NCBI GenBank assembly: GCA_903835235.1
Contig: CAILMF010000030.1
Location: forward strand, 1-58,127
Length of the DNA stretch: 58,127 bases
Origin: an uncultured Rhodospirillales bacterium
Lineage (GTDB): Bacteria > Pseudomonadota > Alphaproteobacteria > Acetobacterales > Acetobacteraceae
Reading direction: 5' to 3'
Positions 9,429 to 16,217 of the stretch are shown piece by piece. Each line of letters opens with the position of its first letter. The first letter of the stretch is position 1. The notes below the pieces were generated by a model. It was given only the letters and a program-made list of their open reading frames with translations, was not told the DNA's origin and did not search any database. The position numbers and the translations under genes are program-made.

Positions 9429-11225
9429 ATGCCGTCCGAAACGACTCCGCTGCCGCCCCTGCCGCCGGAACTCACCGGCAAGTACGAACTGCGCGGCACC
9501 CTCGGCAGCGGCGCCATGGGCGTGGTGTTCGAGGCGATGGACCGCAACATCGAACGCCGCGTCGCCATCAAGGTGGTGCAGCGCCCGTCGGTCGACGACA
9601 CCGAGGCGCAGGAGGCGCATGCCCGCTTCCGCCGCGAGGCCCAGGCCGCCGGCCGCCTGGCCCACCCGAACATCGTCGGCGTCTACGACTACGGCGAGAA
9701 CGACAACTGCGCCTGGATCGTGATGGAGCTGGTCGAGGGCGGCACCCTCAAATCCTACTTCGACCGCGAGGAACGCTTTCCGCTGCCGGAGATCGTCCGG
9801 CTGATGAACCAGATTCTCGGCGCCCTGGCCTATTCCCATGCGCGCGGCGTGGTGCACCGGGACCTCAAGCCGGCCAACATCATGCTCAGCCCGGATGGCA
9901 CCGGCGGCATGATGGTCAAGATCGCCGATTTCGGCATCGCCCGCATCGAGAACTCCTCGATGACCCAGGTCGGCACCGTCATGGGCACGCCCAGCTATAT
10001 GGCGCCCGAGCAACTGCGCGGTGAGACGGTGGACAGCCGCGCCGACCTCTGGGCCGCCGGGGTGGTGCTGTACCAGCTGCTGACCGGGGAAAAGCCGTTC
10101 ACCGGCGGCTACAATGCCGTGCTGCACAAGGCGCTGAACACCGAGGCGACGCCGCCGAGCCAGCTTTCCGTCACTTCGCCGCGCGCCTTCGACCAGGTGA
10201 TGGTGCGCGCCCTGGCCAAGCGCCCGGCGGACCGCTTCACCACCGCCGCCGACTTCGCGGTAGCGATCCGCGCCGCCGCCTCGGAACCCGCCGATGCCAG
10301 CGGCATGCTGGCGCGAGACACCGATGCCACGTTGGTTGCCGGGCTCGCTGCGCCCATGCCGGCGCCGGGCGTCGCCACCGCCATGCCGGAGCCCAGCTTC
10401 GTCGCCGCGTCCGCGGCCGGGGCTGCGCCGGCGCGGCGCAAGGGCGTGCCGCTGGCCGCGCTGGGCGGGGTTGCCGCGGCGGCCGTGCTGGCCCTGGCGT
10501 GGTTCGGCATGGGCCCGGGGCGCACGCCGCAACCGGTCGCGCCCATCGTCGCCGCCACGCCACCACCGCCGCCCGACTTCGCCACCGCCGCCCGTGCCAT
10601 CGCCGCACTGCCCTGCGGCCTGGTGCAGGCCCAGCCCGGCGAGACCGGCCTGCGCCTGGCCGGCCTGACCCGCCGCGACAACCAGGCCGCCCTGCGCCAG
10701 GCGCTGGCCGATGCCCGTGTGCCGGACAGTGCGGTGCAGGGCCAGGTGGAAAGCTTCGACGGCCCGTTCTGCGCGGTGCTGGACCAGTTGCGCGGTCGCA
10801 CCACCGGCGCCGCCGGCGCCACCCTGTCGGGCAGCCTGGCGGGCACCTTGCCGCTGCAGAAGGGCGAGTTGGTGCGTTTCGAGCTCGCCATGCCGGACCG
10901 CGCCGGCCAGCTTGAGGTCACCTATCTGCTCGGCTCCGGCCAGGTGGCGCATATCGTGCCGCCGCAGCCCATGGCGCCCGGCGTGCGCCAGCGCTTCGGC
11001 GAACCCGCCCCGGGCTTCGAGGGCTGGGTGGTGGACGAGCCCTTCGGCACCGACCTGCTGGTGGCGCTGCTGTCGGACCAGCCGCTGTTCGCGGCGCCGC
11101 GCCCCATGGTGGAACGCACCGAGGCATGGCTGGCAGCGCTGGCCGGCGCCCTGCTCCAGGCGGAGGCCGCCGGAAACCGGATCTCCGCCATGGCCCTGGT
11201 GGTGCCGACGCGGGAAGCGCGCTGA
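9429..11225 (+). CDS. Membrane-anchored eukaryotic-like Ser/Thr protein kinase
   Basis: A 598-residue PknB-type kinase. The start chosen is the ATG just after the CHAT stop; a longer in-frame reading back to 9321 would overlap that gene. The kinase domain covers about residues 19-285: glycine loop GSGAMG (26-31), Lys48 in VAIK, catalytic loop HRDLKPAN (His143, Asp145), DFG Asp167, and GTPSYMAPEQ activation segment. All key residues are present, so it should be active. A single membrane helix follows near residues 341-361, then a Pro-rich linker and an extracytoplasmic domain of about 210 residues ending in a region resembling DUF4384-type modules (FELAMPDRAGQLEVTYL). The topology suggests that envelope signals could be passed to the cytoplasm. 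A PP2C phosphatase that could reverse it lies 1.6 kb downstream on the other strand. Confidence 0.92.
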   Translation: MPSETTPLPPLPPELTGKYELRGTLGSGAMGVVFEAMDRNIERRVAIKVVQRPSVDDTEAQEAHARFRREAQAAGRLAHPNIVGVYDYGENDNCAWIVMELVEGGTLKSYFDREERFPLPEIVRLMNQILGALAYSHARGVVHRDLKPANIMLSPDGTGGMMVKIADFGIARIENSSMTQVGTVMGTPSYMAPEQLRGETVDSRADLWAAGVVLYQLLTGEKPFTGGYNAVLHKALNTEATPPSQLSVTSPRAFDQVMVRALAKRPADRFTTAADFAVAIRAAASEPADASGMLARDTDATLVAGLAAPMPAPGVATAMPEPSFVAASAAGAAPARRKGVPLAALGGVAAAAVLALAWFGMGPGRTPQPVAPIVAATPPPPPDFATAARAIAALPCGLVQAQPGETGLRLAGLTRRDNQAALRQALADARVPDSAVQGQVESFDGPFCAVLDQLRGRTTGAAGATLSGSLAGTLPLQKGELVRFELAMPDRAGQLEVTYLLGSGQVAHIVPPQPMAPGVRQRFGEPAPGFEGWVVDEPFGTDLLVALLSDQPLFAAPRPMVERTEAWLAALAGALLQAEAAGNRISAMALVVPTREAR

Positions 11226-11232
11226 ACCTGCT

Positions 11233-12111
11233 TCAGTCCAGCGCGCGCTCGTACAGCCGTCGCAGTACCGCGGCGCGTTCCGGTGCCAGGCCGATCGTCG
11301 CCGGCTTGAACAGCCTTGGGTCTGGGGTGAAGGCCAGGTAGGCCATCGCCTCGTTCGCCATCAGGCGGTCATTGCCGGTGTCATAGCCCTCGCCGGCCAG
11401 GAAGTCGGTGAAGGCGGCGCGCTCCCCGGCGGTCATTCCCTCCCGCCATATGGCCATGACCCGCTCGGCAAAGGCCGGCCGGGTGAAGAAGCGGCCGTGC
11501 GAGACCTCATGCCGCAGCACCGCCGCGCGCATCGCCTCGTCGCTGCCCGGGGCGGTCGCCGTCAGCGTCAGCAGCGCGAAGTCGTCGGGTTCATTGCCGC
11601 GCCGCAGCGGCGCCAGCCGGGCCTGCAGCCAGGCTTCCTCGGCTGTGAGGGCTTGGTTGCGGCTGGCGGCCAGCTGGAAGAAGCGGGCCAGGTCGGCGGC
11701 GCTGTAGTCGTGCGCCAGGTACCAGGTTGCCGGGGTTTCGCCGCGGGCGGCAATGGCGGTGGCGAGTTCCTCGTAGGTGGCCAGCCGGTCGCGCGCAAAG
11801 CCGGCCTTCTCCACCAGCGCCGCCACCCGGTTCATCGTCGCGGCCTGGGCCGCCAGGTCAGGGAAGACCAGCACGAAGACGCGGCTTTCGCCGGCCAGGC
11901 GCAACAGCACAGGGGCCGCAGGCCGCAGGGCCAGGATCGCGTCCTCATCCGCCTCGGCCAGGCTCTCGGCCGCGGCGGCCGGCTCGATCGTCGCGCTGGG
12001 GGAATCGGGCGGCGGCTGGCCAAGCCACCACGCACCCGCGGCCACTGCGGCCACGGCGAGGACAAGCAGTATCAGGCCGCTGCGGCGCGGCCCTCCCGAA
12101 GCGTCAGGCAC
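11233..12111 (-). CDS. Membrane-anchored HExxH protein, putative zinc metallopeptidase
   Basis: A 292-residue protein starting with GTG four bases after the OmpA-domain gene, so the two are probably co-transcribed. An N-terminal hydrophobic helix (residues 11-30) anchors it, leaving most of the protein in the periplasm. The best clue is LRHEVSHGRFF, an HExxH zinc-binding motif (His201, Glu202, His205), with a possible third ligand at Glu254 in ANEAMAYL. I do not recognise a named family. The motif and the downstream NEAxAY spacing resemble gluzincin-like peptidases, but activity is inference. It converges on the kinase gene with a gap of only 7 bases. Confidence 0.6.
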   Translation of the reverse strand: MPDASGGPRRSGLILLVLAVAAVAAGAWWLGQPPPDSPSATIEPAAAAESLAEADEDAILALRPAAPVLLRLAGESRVFVLVFPDLAAQAATMNRVAALVEKAGFARDRLATYEELATAIAARGETPATWYLAHDYSAADLARFFQLAASRNQALTAEEAWLQARLAPLRRGNEPDDFALLTLTATAPGSDEAMRAAVLRHEVSHGRFFTRPAFAERVMAIWREGMTAGERAAFTDFLAGEGYDTGNDRLMANEAMAYLAFTPDPRLFKPATIGLAPERAAVLRRLYERALD

Positions 12112-12115
12112 CGCC

Positions 12116-12772
12116 TCAGCTGCCGATGTTCAGCACCTGCACCCGGCGATTGCGCGGCTCGTTCACCTGCGGCGCGGTGTCCACCAGCAATTGCTTGTCG
12201 CCGAAGCCGATGGCTTCCAGGCGGTTCGGCGAAACCCCGTAGCGCGCCTCCAGGAAGTTGCGCACCGCCATGGCGCGGCGTTCCGACAGGGTGCGGTTCA
12301 GCATGGTGTCGCCCACCGTGTCGGTATGGCCCTCGATGCGGAAGCGGTAGCCGGCCAGATCATTCGAGGCCAGGGCGCGGCCGAGCGGTGCCAGGGCGCG
12401 CTCCGCCTCCGGCGTCAGCGTTGCCGAGCCGAGGTGGAAGTTGACGGTCAGCGAAACCGCGGCCACGCCCTCCGGCGCCGTCGTATCGCGCGACGTCGCC
12501 GCTGCCTGGCGGATCGGCCCGCCGCTGCTGGCGCCGCTGGAACTGCCGGCACCCGCCGCGGAAGTCGCGCCGCCGGCTGGCGCCACGGCCACCGCCGGGG
12601 TCGCGGCGGGGTCGGTGGGCAGGCGGATGCCGCGGGTGCTGCCGCCCGGCTGCGGCCGCAGCCGCTCGATCAGGGCGCGCGTCGCCGGATCGGCCTGGGC
12701 CGCCGCCGGCAGGGGCTGGGCCATGGCAAGCGTCAGCCCGGCAAGGCCGGCAAGCAGAAGGAGTCGGGGCAT
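12116..12772 (-). CDS. OmpA-family peptidoglycan-binding protein
   Basis: A 218-residue exported protein. The start chosen gives a clean Sec signal peptide (MPRLLLLAGLAGLTLAMAQP ... AAAQA). A low-complexity Gly/Ala/Ser linker follows to about residue 110, then a C-terminal OmpA domain: FHLGSATLTPEA, GHTDTVGD, and the signature NRTLSERRAMAVRNFL, ending in RNRRVQV. The domain binds peptidoglycan non-covalently in known members. There is no beta-barrel, so it is a soluble or loosely anchored periplasmic protein. It lies between the PP2C phosphatase gene and the HExxH gene on the same strand. Kinase, phosphatase and OmpA genes also occur together in type VI secretion loci, but no such apparatus genes are here. 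Confidence 0.88.
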   Translation of the reverse strand: MPRLLLLAGLAGLTLAMAQPLPAAAQADPATRALIERLRPQPGGSTRGIRLPTDPAATPAVAVAPAGGATSAAGAGSSSGASSGGPIRQAAATSRDTTAPEGVAAVSLTVNFHLGSATLTPEAERALAPLGRALASNDLAGYRFRIEGHTDTVGDTMLNRTLSERRAMAVRNFLEARYGVSPNRLEAIGFGDKQLLVDTAPQVNEPRNRRVQVLNIGS

Positions 12773-12857
12773 GGTCTGGCTTCCCGTTCTGGTATTGGAC
12801 GTCACGCTAGCACGGTGCGCGGCATGCCGGTAACTATGGAACGCAACGGTTTCGGGC

Positions 12858-13559
12858 TCAGCCGGCCAGTTGCACCACAACCGCCGTGACATTGTCGCGA
12901 GGATGCCGCGCCAGCGCCGCCGCCACCAGCGCCGCCGCCCCGCCATCGGCCATCAGTTCCGCCAGGCTGGCTCGCGGCAGGGCGCGGTACAGCCCGTCCG
13001 AGCACAGCAGCACGCGGTCGCCCGGGCGCAGCGGGCAATGCACCAGGTCCAGCGCCAGGTCGGCCTCGGCGCCCACTGCGCGCAGGATGATGTTGCCCTG
13101 CGGGTGCTCCTCCACCTCATCCTCGGCGATCTCGCCGGCTTCAAGCAGTTCCTGCACCAGGGAATGGTCGCGGGTCAGGCATTGCAGCCGGCCGTCGCGC
13201 AGCAGATAGGCGCGGCTGTCTCCGGCCCAGACCAGGTCCCCGCCCGCCGGCCCCAGCACCAGCGCCACCACGGTGGTGGCAATGGTCCGCCGGGTGGCGG
13301 AGCCCTGCGTGTGCAGCGCCGCATTCACCGCCAGCAGGGCCTGCTGCGTCGCCGGCAATACCTGCCCGGGGGCGGCGTGCAGTGCCTGCAGCGCCGCGGC
13401 CACCGCCTGGCTGGCCACGTCGCCGGCGCCATGCCCGCCGGCGCCATCCGCCACGGCCCAGAGGCCGAGATCCGGCCGCTGCACCAGGCTGTCCTCGTTG
13501 CGGGATCTGACCGGGCCGGTATGGGTGGCGGCGTCGGCGCGGGCGATACGCAGGCTCAT
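12858..13559 (-). CDS. PP2C-family protein Ser/Thr phosphatase
   Basis: A 233-residue stand-alone phosphatase domain. Metal-binding and structural motifs are all visible in order: RSRNEDSL near residue 20, VADGAGGHGAG near 40, AGDSRAYLLRDG, LTRDHSLVQEL, LLCSDGLY, and the final RDNVTAVVV. Members of this family dephosphorylate Ser/Thr residues using two Mn or Mg ions. The likely partner is the kinase encoded at 9429-11225. A longer in-frame reading extends upstream but has no sensible start and runs through the rraA promoter region, so the ATG at 13559 is preferred. It is the first of three minus-strand genes; the gap to the OmpA gene is 85 bases. Confidence 0.92.
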   Translation of the reverse strand: MSLRIARADAATHTGPVRSRNEDSLVQRPDLGLWAVADGAGGHGAGDVASQAVAAALQALHAAPGQVLPATQQALLAVNAALHTQGSATRRTIATTVVALVLGPAGGDLVWAGDSRAYLLRDGRLQCLTRDHSLVQELLEAGEIAEDEVEEHPQGNIILRAVGAEADLALDLVHCPLRPGDRVLLCSDGLYRALPRASLAELMADGGAAALVAAALARHPRDNVTAVVVQLAG

Positions 13560-13701
13560 GCGGCGGCAGTGTAGCCGGCTGGCGCCCGCCTGACAGGGCG
13601 AAATGATCCCCGGCCGGCAGGGCTGCCATGCGGCATTGTCCCGGGCCTGACATTTGACCCGGCAGCGGCTGCGGCGGATGCTGGCGACCGGAGGACCTGC
13701 C

Positions 13702-14406
13702 ATGACAACTCGCCCCTTTACCGCCGCCGACCTTGAGCTGCTGCGTCGCTGGGACACGCCGACCATCTGCAACGCGCTGGAAGTGGTGGCGCCGCATCGC
13801 CGCGGCCGTGGCTTCACCACCACGCCCTTCACCGCCGCCGACCCCGGCCTGCCGCCGATCTGCGGCGTGGCCCGCACCGGCCAGATTCGCGCGGCGCAGC
13901 CTTCCGGCCGCACCAGGGACCAGGACCGCGCGGCGCGCATCGGGTGGTACGAATACGTCGCCGAGGCCGACCTGCCGACGATCGTGGTGATCGAGGACCT
14001 GGACGAGACCCCGGGCATCGGCGCCATGTGGGGCGAGGTGAACAGCAATGTGCACCGCGGCCTGCACGTGCTGGGCTGCGTCACCAATGGCAGCTTCCGC
14101 GACATCGACATGCTGGCGCCGGGCTTCCAGATCCTCGGCATCGTCAACCCCAGCCATGCCCATGTGCACATGGTGGACTACGGCCGCGCGGTGGTGGTCC
14201 ACGGCATGCCGTGCGAGCATGACGACGTGGTCCATGCCGACCGCCACGGCGCGGTGGTGATCCCGGCCGATGTGGTCAAGCTGGTGCCCGCCGCGATCGA
14301 CCTGATCAGCCGCAAGGAAGCGGTGATCCTGGAGATGGTGAAGCGCGACGACTTCAACATCGCGCTGCTGCGCGAGGCGCTGGCCAAGAGCGAGGACATC
14401 CACTGA
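13702..14406 (+). CDS. RraA-like / HMG-CHA aldolase family protein
   Basis: A 234-residue member of the RraA-like fold. The start is well placed, 7 bases after GGAGG. The diagnostic stretch is GAMWGEVNSNVHRGLHVLG...NGSFRD, whose Arg133-Asp134 pair and preceding glycines form the metal and substrate site in pyruvate aldolases such as 4-hydroxy-4-methyl-2-oxoglutarate aldolase. Standalone paralogues like this often cleave or decarboxylate small oxo-acids; the true RNase E inhibitor RraA is shorter. The next small gene overlaps its stop, and a thioesterase follows, so it heads a catabolic operon. The exact substrate is unknown. Confidence 0.82.
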   Translation: MTTRPFTAADLELLRRWDTPTICNALEVVAPHRRGRGFTTTPFTAADPGLPPICGVARTGQIRAAQPSGRTRDQDRAARIGWYEYVAEADLPTIVVIEDLDETPGIGAMWGEVNSNVHRGLHVLGCVTNGSFRDIDMLAPGFQILGIVNPSHAHVHMVDYGRAVVVHGMPCEHDDVVHADRHGAVVIPADVVKLVPAAIDLISRKEAVILEMVKRDDFNIALLREALAKSEDIH

Positions 14407-14780
14407 GGCTGGGCCTCGGCCTGGCGCTGCTGCTGGCCTGCGGGCCGGCCAAGGCGCAGGCGCCGGACTGGACCACGCGGCTGCCGGCCTTCGGCGCGGC
14501 GCTGCGCGGCTGCCTGGAAGGCGAGGCCACCGCCTTCGCCGACTACGCGGCGCGGCAGCAGGCCTTTGCCGTGGCGGTGCGGGTGCGGCGCGGGGCGGAG
14601 ACCGAGCTGTGCATCGCCCGCCCGGACGGCCGGGTGCTGCGGCGCGGGCCGGTGGGGGACGCGCCACCGGTGGACCGCGCCGCGCCGGCCTTCTTCCTGG
14701 ACCGCCATTGCGCCGATGCGCGGCGGCAGGAGAATGATGCCGGCCAGGTGCTGGGCTGGCTGGCCTATCCGGGGTGTTGA
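14403..14780 (+). CDS. Small exported protein, probable CTG start
   Basis: Between the RraA-like gene and the thioesterase the third frame stays open and encodes a convincing exported protein: a hydrophobic signal sequence (LGLGLALLLACGPAKAQA) followed by about 105 residues with three cysteines, ending in LGWLAYPGC. No ATG, GTG or TTG in this frame precedes the signal sequence. The only candidate is CTG at 14403, which overlaps the upstream stop as CTGA, a position typical of coupled genes. The internal GTG at 14571 would remove the signal peptide. I recognise no family. The stop lies 11 bases before the thioesterase ATG. Confidence 0.55.
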   Translation: MRLGLGLALLLACGPAKAQAPDWTTRLPAFGAALRGCLEGEATAFADYAARQQAFAVAVRVRRGAETELCIARPDGRVLRRGPVGDAPPVDRAAPAFFLDRHCADARRQENDAGQVLGWLAYPGC

Positions 14781-14791
14781 GGAGTGACTGA

Positions 14792-15241
14792 ATGAGCGTG
14801 ACACGCCCGGTGCTGGCGACGGTTCGCCCCGAATGGGTCGATCACTACGGCCACATGAACATGGGCTTCTATGCCGTGGTGTTCGACATCGCCACCGACC
14901 ACCAGTGGTCCGGCCTGAACCTGGGCGCCAGCCTGCACGACCAGGGCCTGGGCACCTTCGCGATCGAGAACTGGCTGGCCTATGTGCGCGAAGTCCGCGA
15001 GGGCATGCCGCTGGTCTTCGAGAGCGAGGCGCTGGTCTTCGACGACAAGCGCCTGATCTGCCTGCACCGGATGTACCACGCGACGGAAGGCTGGCTGGCT
15101 GCCGAGAATGAGGTGCTCTACCTGTGCGTGGACCTGGAGAAGCGCAGGGCGGGCGCCTGGCCGGAAGACACGCTGGCGCATTTCCAGCGCATCTGCACCG
15201 GCGCGGCACCGAAGCGCCTGGCGCTGAAGCGGACGAAGTAG
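14792..15241 (+). CDS. Hot-dog acyl-CoA thioesterase (4HBT family)
   Basis: A 149-residue single hot-dog domain, the usual length for 4-hydroxybenzoyl-CoA-type thioesterases. The start follows GAGGAG and lies 11 bases after the small exported gene. The active-site loop is EWVDHYGHMNMGFYAVVFD, matching the family pattern in which an Asp or Glu lies just before a GH(M/V)N turn (Asp17, His18, His21, Asn23 here). Such enzymes hydrolyse acyl-CoA esters in the cytoplasm. The substrate is not evident; the presence of an RraA-like aldolase in the same operon points to small organic-acid metabolism. Confidence 0.85.
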   Translation: MSVTRPVLATVRPEWVDHYGHMNMGFYAVVFDIATDHQWSGLNLGASLHDQGLGTFAIENWLAYVREVREGMPLVFESEALVFDDKRLICLHRMYHATEGWLAAENEVLYLCVDLEKRRAGAWPEDTLAHFQRICTGAAPKRLALKRTK

Positions 15242-15271
15242 CCGGGCGGTTCAGCCCCGCTGGGCTGCCTC

Positions 15272-15315
15272 CATCCGCGCGCGTGCCGCGTCACTTCATC
15301 CGCGCGCGTGCCGCG
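15272..15315. repeat. 19-bp direct repeat at the 3' end of the GntR gene
   Basis: The sequence catccgcgcgcgtgccgcg occurs at 15272-15290 and again at 15297-15315, a period of 25 bp. The second copy is inside the end of the gntR coding region and the first lies just beyond its stop. Confidence 0.85.
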
Positions 15316-15923
15316 CGACGCACATGGCGCGCAGCCAGCAGCGCGGCCAGTTCCTCGTCGCCGTCCACCACCGCGGCCAGGATCATGGCGTGCTCGCGCC
15401 AGTCTTCCTCGGCGCGTTCCGTGCTGTTCAGGCGGAACACCAGGTTGGTGCGCTCTCTTAGCGGGCGGATCAGGTCCGGCAGCACCCGCGTGGCGCCGGC
15501 GCGGGAGAGCAGGTCGTGGAACTCCCCGTTCAGGGAAGCCAGCTCCGCCGCGCTGGCACTCGTGGCGGCGGTGTTGCCGCGGGCCAGCACCTCCCGCAGG
15601 CGTTGCACCACGGCGGCATCGCGGTGCCGGGCGGCGAAGCGGGCGTTCAGCCCCTCCAGCACGGCGCGGGCCTCCACCAGCTCCTCCACCGCTTCCGGCG
15701 AAAGCTGGGTGACGACGGCGCCGCGGCCATCCTCGGCGGCGGTGGCCAGGCCTTCCGCTTGCAGGCGCTTGATGGCTTCCCGCATCGGCACGCGGGAGAC
15801 GCCGTATTCCGGCGAGAGCTTTTCCTCCACCAGGCGCTCCCCGGGGCGGAAGCGGCCGTTGAGGATGCCGGCGCGGAGTTCGGCGAAGACCCGGTCGCTG
15901 AGCGTGGCGCGGGGCGCGGCCAT
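15291..15923 (-). CDS. GntR-family regulator with FCD ligand domain
   Basis: A 210-residue repressor-type protein. Residues about 8-75 form the winged helix-turn-helix (LSDRVFAELRAGILNGRFRPG ... VSRVPMREAIKRLQAEGL), and residues 80-205 the all-helical FCD domain that binds organic acids, usually with a metal (EFHDLLSRAG and EHAMILAAV carry candidate His ligands). It is divergent from the permease gene, and the shared intergenic region holds two CGTATACG palindromes that are likely its operators. It probably controls both itself and the permease, and perhaps the rraA operon. A 19-bp direct repeat straddles its stop codon. Confidence 0.9.
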   Translation of the reverse strand: MAAPRATLSDRVFAELRAGILNGRFRPGERLVEEKLSPEYGVSRVPMREAIKRLQAEGLATAAEDGRGAVVTQLSPEAVEELVEARAVLEGLNARFAARHRDAAVVQRLREVLARGNTAATSASAAELASLNGEFHDLLSRAGATRVLPDLIRPLRERTNLVFRLNSTERAEEDWREHAMILAAVVDGDEELAALLAARHVRRAARARMK

Positions 15924-16044
15924 GGCGGTTTTCCTTTCCGGGGCTGGTCACCTGAGCCGGTGGCACGGCAACGCCTGCGGCTGCCTTTCCGGCACGGTCA
16001 CTGCGTCGGCGGTGCCGGCACAGGCGGCGGGTAGGCTGAGGTTC

Positions 16045-16054
16045 TCGTATACGA
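16045..16054. promoter_or_regulatory. Candidate GntR operator 1 (TCGTATACGA)
   Basis: A perfect 10-bp palindrome in the region between the divergent gntR and permease genes. The core CGTATACG is repeated at 16178. GntR/FCD proteins commonly bind short palindromes with a GTATAC core. Confidence 0.55.
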
Positions 16055-16177
16055 CGAAGGCTGGGGTCGCAACAAGGGCAAGCGGCGGATCATGCGGCAG
16101 CGGGCGCCTGCGTCTTAAGCACCCTCAGAGCGAAACCGGAGAGGCCGCAAGGTTTAAGGGTTGACCTGGCCGAGTGC

Positions 16178-16185
16178 CGTATACG
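16178..16185. promoter_or_regulatory. Candidate GntR operator 2 (CGTATACG)
   Basis: Identical core to the site at 16046, 132 bp away. It lies 11 bases after a TTGACC -35-like element at 16161-16166 and 32 bases before the permease ATG, a good position for repression. Confidence 0.55.
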
Positions 16186-16217
16186 ACGCTGCGCAGAAGA
16201 GGCGAGGGAGAGGCTGC

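Noticed and set aside
12773-12946. 58-codon extension of the OmpA-domain gene
   Set aside because: The extension is Arg/Trp-rich and precedes a clean signal peptide at 12772.
9429-13559. Type VI secretion regulatory locus
   Set aside because: Kinase, phosphatase and OmpA proteins suggest it, but no TssB, TssC, TssK, Hcp or VgrG-like genes are present, and the partners are an adhesin and a CHAT protein.
13560-14171. 204-codon extension of the PP2C phosphatase gene
   Set aside because: It runs antisense through the rraA gene and lacks any ribosome site.
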